6,026 nucleotides of DNA from NCBI GenBank assembly GCA_017407375.1, contig JAFQWT010000118.1:1-6026 (forward strand). The letters are read 5' to 3'. The notes beneath the pieces were generated by a model. That model saw only the letters and a program-made list of their open reading frames with translations, made no database searches and was not told the origin of the DNA. This DNA is from Clostridia bacterium. GTDB lineage: Bacteria; Bacillota; Clostridia; Oscillospirales; CAG-272. Each line of letters starts with the position of its first letter. The stretch's first letter is position 1. Below are positions 5,028 to 6,026 of the stretch, piece after piece. The position numbers were made by a program, and so were the translations under genes.

Positions 5028-6026
5028 ATGTCGCAAAAGACCGTAAGCCGCCTGAAGGATATCGGGCTGACCGCGCTCATTCTGGCGGCCTCCTTTGGCA
5101 TCGGCATCCTGATGCAGCGCGTCCTTGACATCTCGGAGCACGTGACGGCGCTTTTCGTCTTTGCCGTCTTTATCATCTCCCTTGTGACGGACGGCTTCCT
5201 TTACGGTCTTGTCTCGGCGTTCCTTTCGGTGATCGCCATCAATTACGCGTTTACCGCCCCGTATTTTGAAATGGACTTCTCGGTTCCCGCCGCTCTCTTT
5301 TCGGCCATCGTGATGCTGGTCATCTCCTTTCTCACCAGCACCTTCACCACCAAGCTCAAGTCCTGGCAGGCCGTCAAGGCGGAGGGTGAGCGGGAGCGCA
5401 TGCGTGCCAACCTTCTGCGCGCCGTCTCTCACGATCTCCGCACCCCCCTTACCACCATTTACGGTGCCAGCTCCTCGGTCATTGATAATTACGATAAGCT
5501 GAGCGATGCGCAAAAGCGGCAAATGGCCGTCAGCATCAAGGAGGACTCTGAATGGCTGATCCGCATGGTGGAAAATCTTTTGTCCGTCACCCGTATCGAC
5601 AGCGGGCGGGTAGGTCTCCTGAAGACCCCCACGGTCCTTGAGGAGCTTGTCGATTCCGTCCTTCTGAAGTTCAAAAAGCGCTATCCCGCGGTACCCGTCA
5701 CGCTGGACCTGCCCGAGGAGATCGCCCTTGTCCCTATGGATGCGATCCTTGTCGAGCAGGTGATCGTCAATATCTTAGAAAACGCCGTTCACCACGCCCG
5801 CGGCATGACAACGCTCTCACTCACGGTCACCCTCAGCCCCACCGAGGCGGTCTTTGCAATCGCCGATGACGGCTGCGGCATCGAAAAGGATCGACTGGAC
5901 CGCCTCTTTACGGGGCAGGGCGCCACCCCGGATGCCCCCACCGATGCAGGGAAGCGCAACCTTGGCATCGGGCTTTCGGTCTGCGCCACCATCGTCAAGG
6001 CCCACGGCGGCTCTATAACTGCGGAA
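5028..6026 (+). CDS. KdpD-like membrane sensor histidine kinase, 3' end missing
   Basis: The frame is open from ATG 5028 to the window end (333 residues); AAAGGAG (5014-5020) lies 7 bases before the start. About four hydrophobic segments (roughly 13-31, 40-56, 58-78 and 86-105) form a DUF4118-type membrane domain, with INYAFTAPYFEMDF (71-84) resembling the KdpD membrane region. Next come the phosphoacceptor H-box AVSHDLRTP (132-140, His135 at 5430-5432), the N-box NILENAVHHA (248-257, Asn252), the G1 box DDGCGI (280-285), the F-box region RLF (292-294) and the G2 box NLGIGLSV (311-318). The kinase core looks intact as far as visible; only the end of the ATP-binding domain is lost. Classical KdpD (about 900 residues) carries N-terminal KdpD and Usp domains, absent here because the membrane domain begins at once. 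A partner response regulator probably lies downstream. Role in potassium or osmotic sensing is by family analogy; another signal is possible. Confidence 0.9.
   Translation, partial: MSQKTVSRLKDIGLTALILAASFGIGILMQRVLDISEHVTALFVFAVFIISLVTDGFLYGLVSAFLSVIAINYAFTAPYFEMDFSVPAALFSAIVMLVISFLTSTFTTKLKSWQAVKAEGERERMRANLLRAVSHDLRTPLTTIYGASSSVIDNYDKLSDAQKRQMAVSIKEDSEWLIRMVENLLSVTRIDSGRVGLLKTPTVLEELVDSVLLKFKKRYPAVPVTLDLPEEIALVPMDAILVEQVIVNILENAVHHARGMTTLSLTVTLSPTEAVFAIADDGCGIEKDRLDRLFTGQGATPDAPTDAGKRNLGIGLSVCATIVKAHGGSITAE

Noticed and set aside
4926..5522. A 198-residue - strand frame over the kinase start and promoter
   Set aside because: It covers a perfect -10 box, a strong Shine-Dalgarno and the membrane domain of the kinase on the + strand. 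Its own sequence is charged and low in complexity, with no known motif.

Overview
This is a GC-rich stretch with all recognisable genes on the + strand: two partial genes at the edges and three complete genes between them. Purine-rich Shine-Dalgarno sequences (AAGGAGG, AAAGGAG), sigma-A-like promoters with 17-bp spacers, and hairpin/poly-T terminators after genes suggest a high-GC Firmicute. A gut-type Clostridia relative is my guess from style and gene content; no marker gene confirms it.

Layout. Bases 1-1160 hold the 3' part of a 4-alpha-glucanotransferase (malQ), closed by a strong terminator (1161-1188). A consensus promoter (1285-1313) drives an AraC-family regulator (about 1356-2216), whose stop codon lies inside its own terminator (2205-2239). 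A short intergenic region follows, with 7-bp direct repeats, a good extended -10 promoter (2296-2324) and a perfect inverted repeat at the expected transcription start (2330-2345). These precede a two-gene operon: a LacI-family regulator (2372-3403) overlapping by 8 bases a 503-residue protein related to neutral ceramidases (3396-4907). A terminator (4914-4945) closes that operon. A new promoter (4954-4982) then starts a KdpD-like membrane histidine kinase (5028 to beyond 6026), cut by the window end.

How the genes may work together. The LacI-type protein very probably controls its own operon and hence the ceramidase-like hydrolase, with the 2330-2345 palindrome as candidate operator. The AraC-type protein may also act there through the direct repeats beside the -35 box, but this is inference. 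malQ and the kinase look like separate transcription units. I see no mobile element, RNA gene, CRISPR array or defence system. The least ordinary item is the ceramidase-like protein: it has no secretion signal, and cysteine stands where the family's catalytic serine is expected. No gap without a gene exceeds 300 bases.
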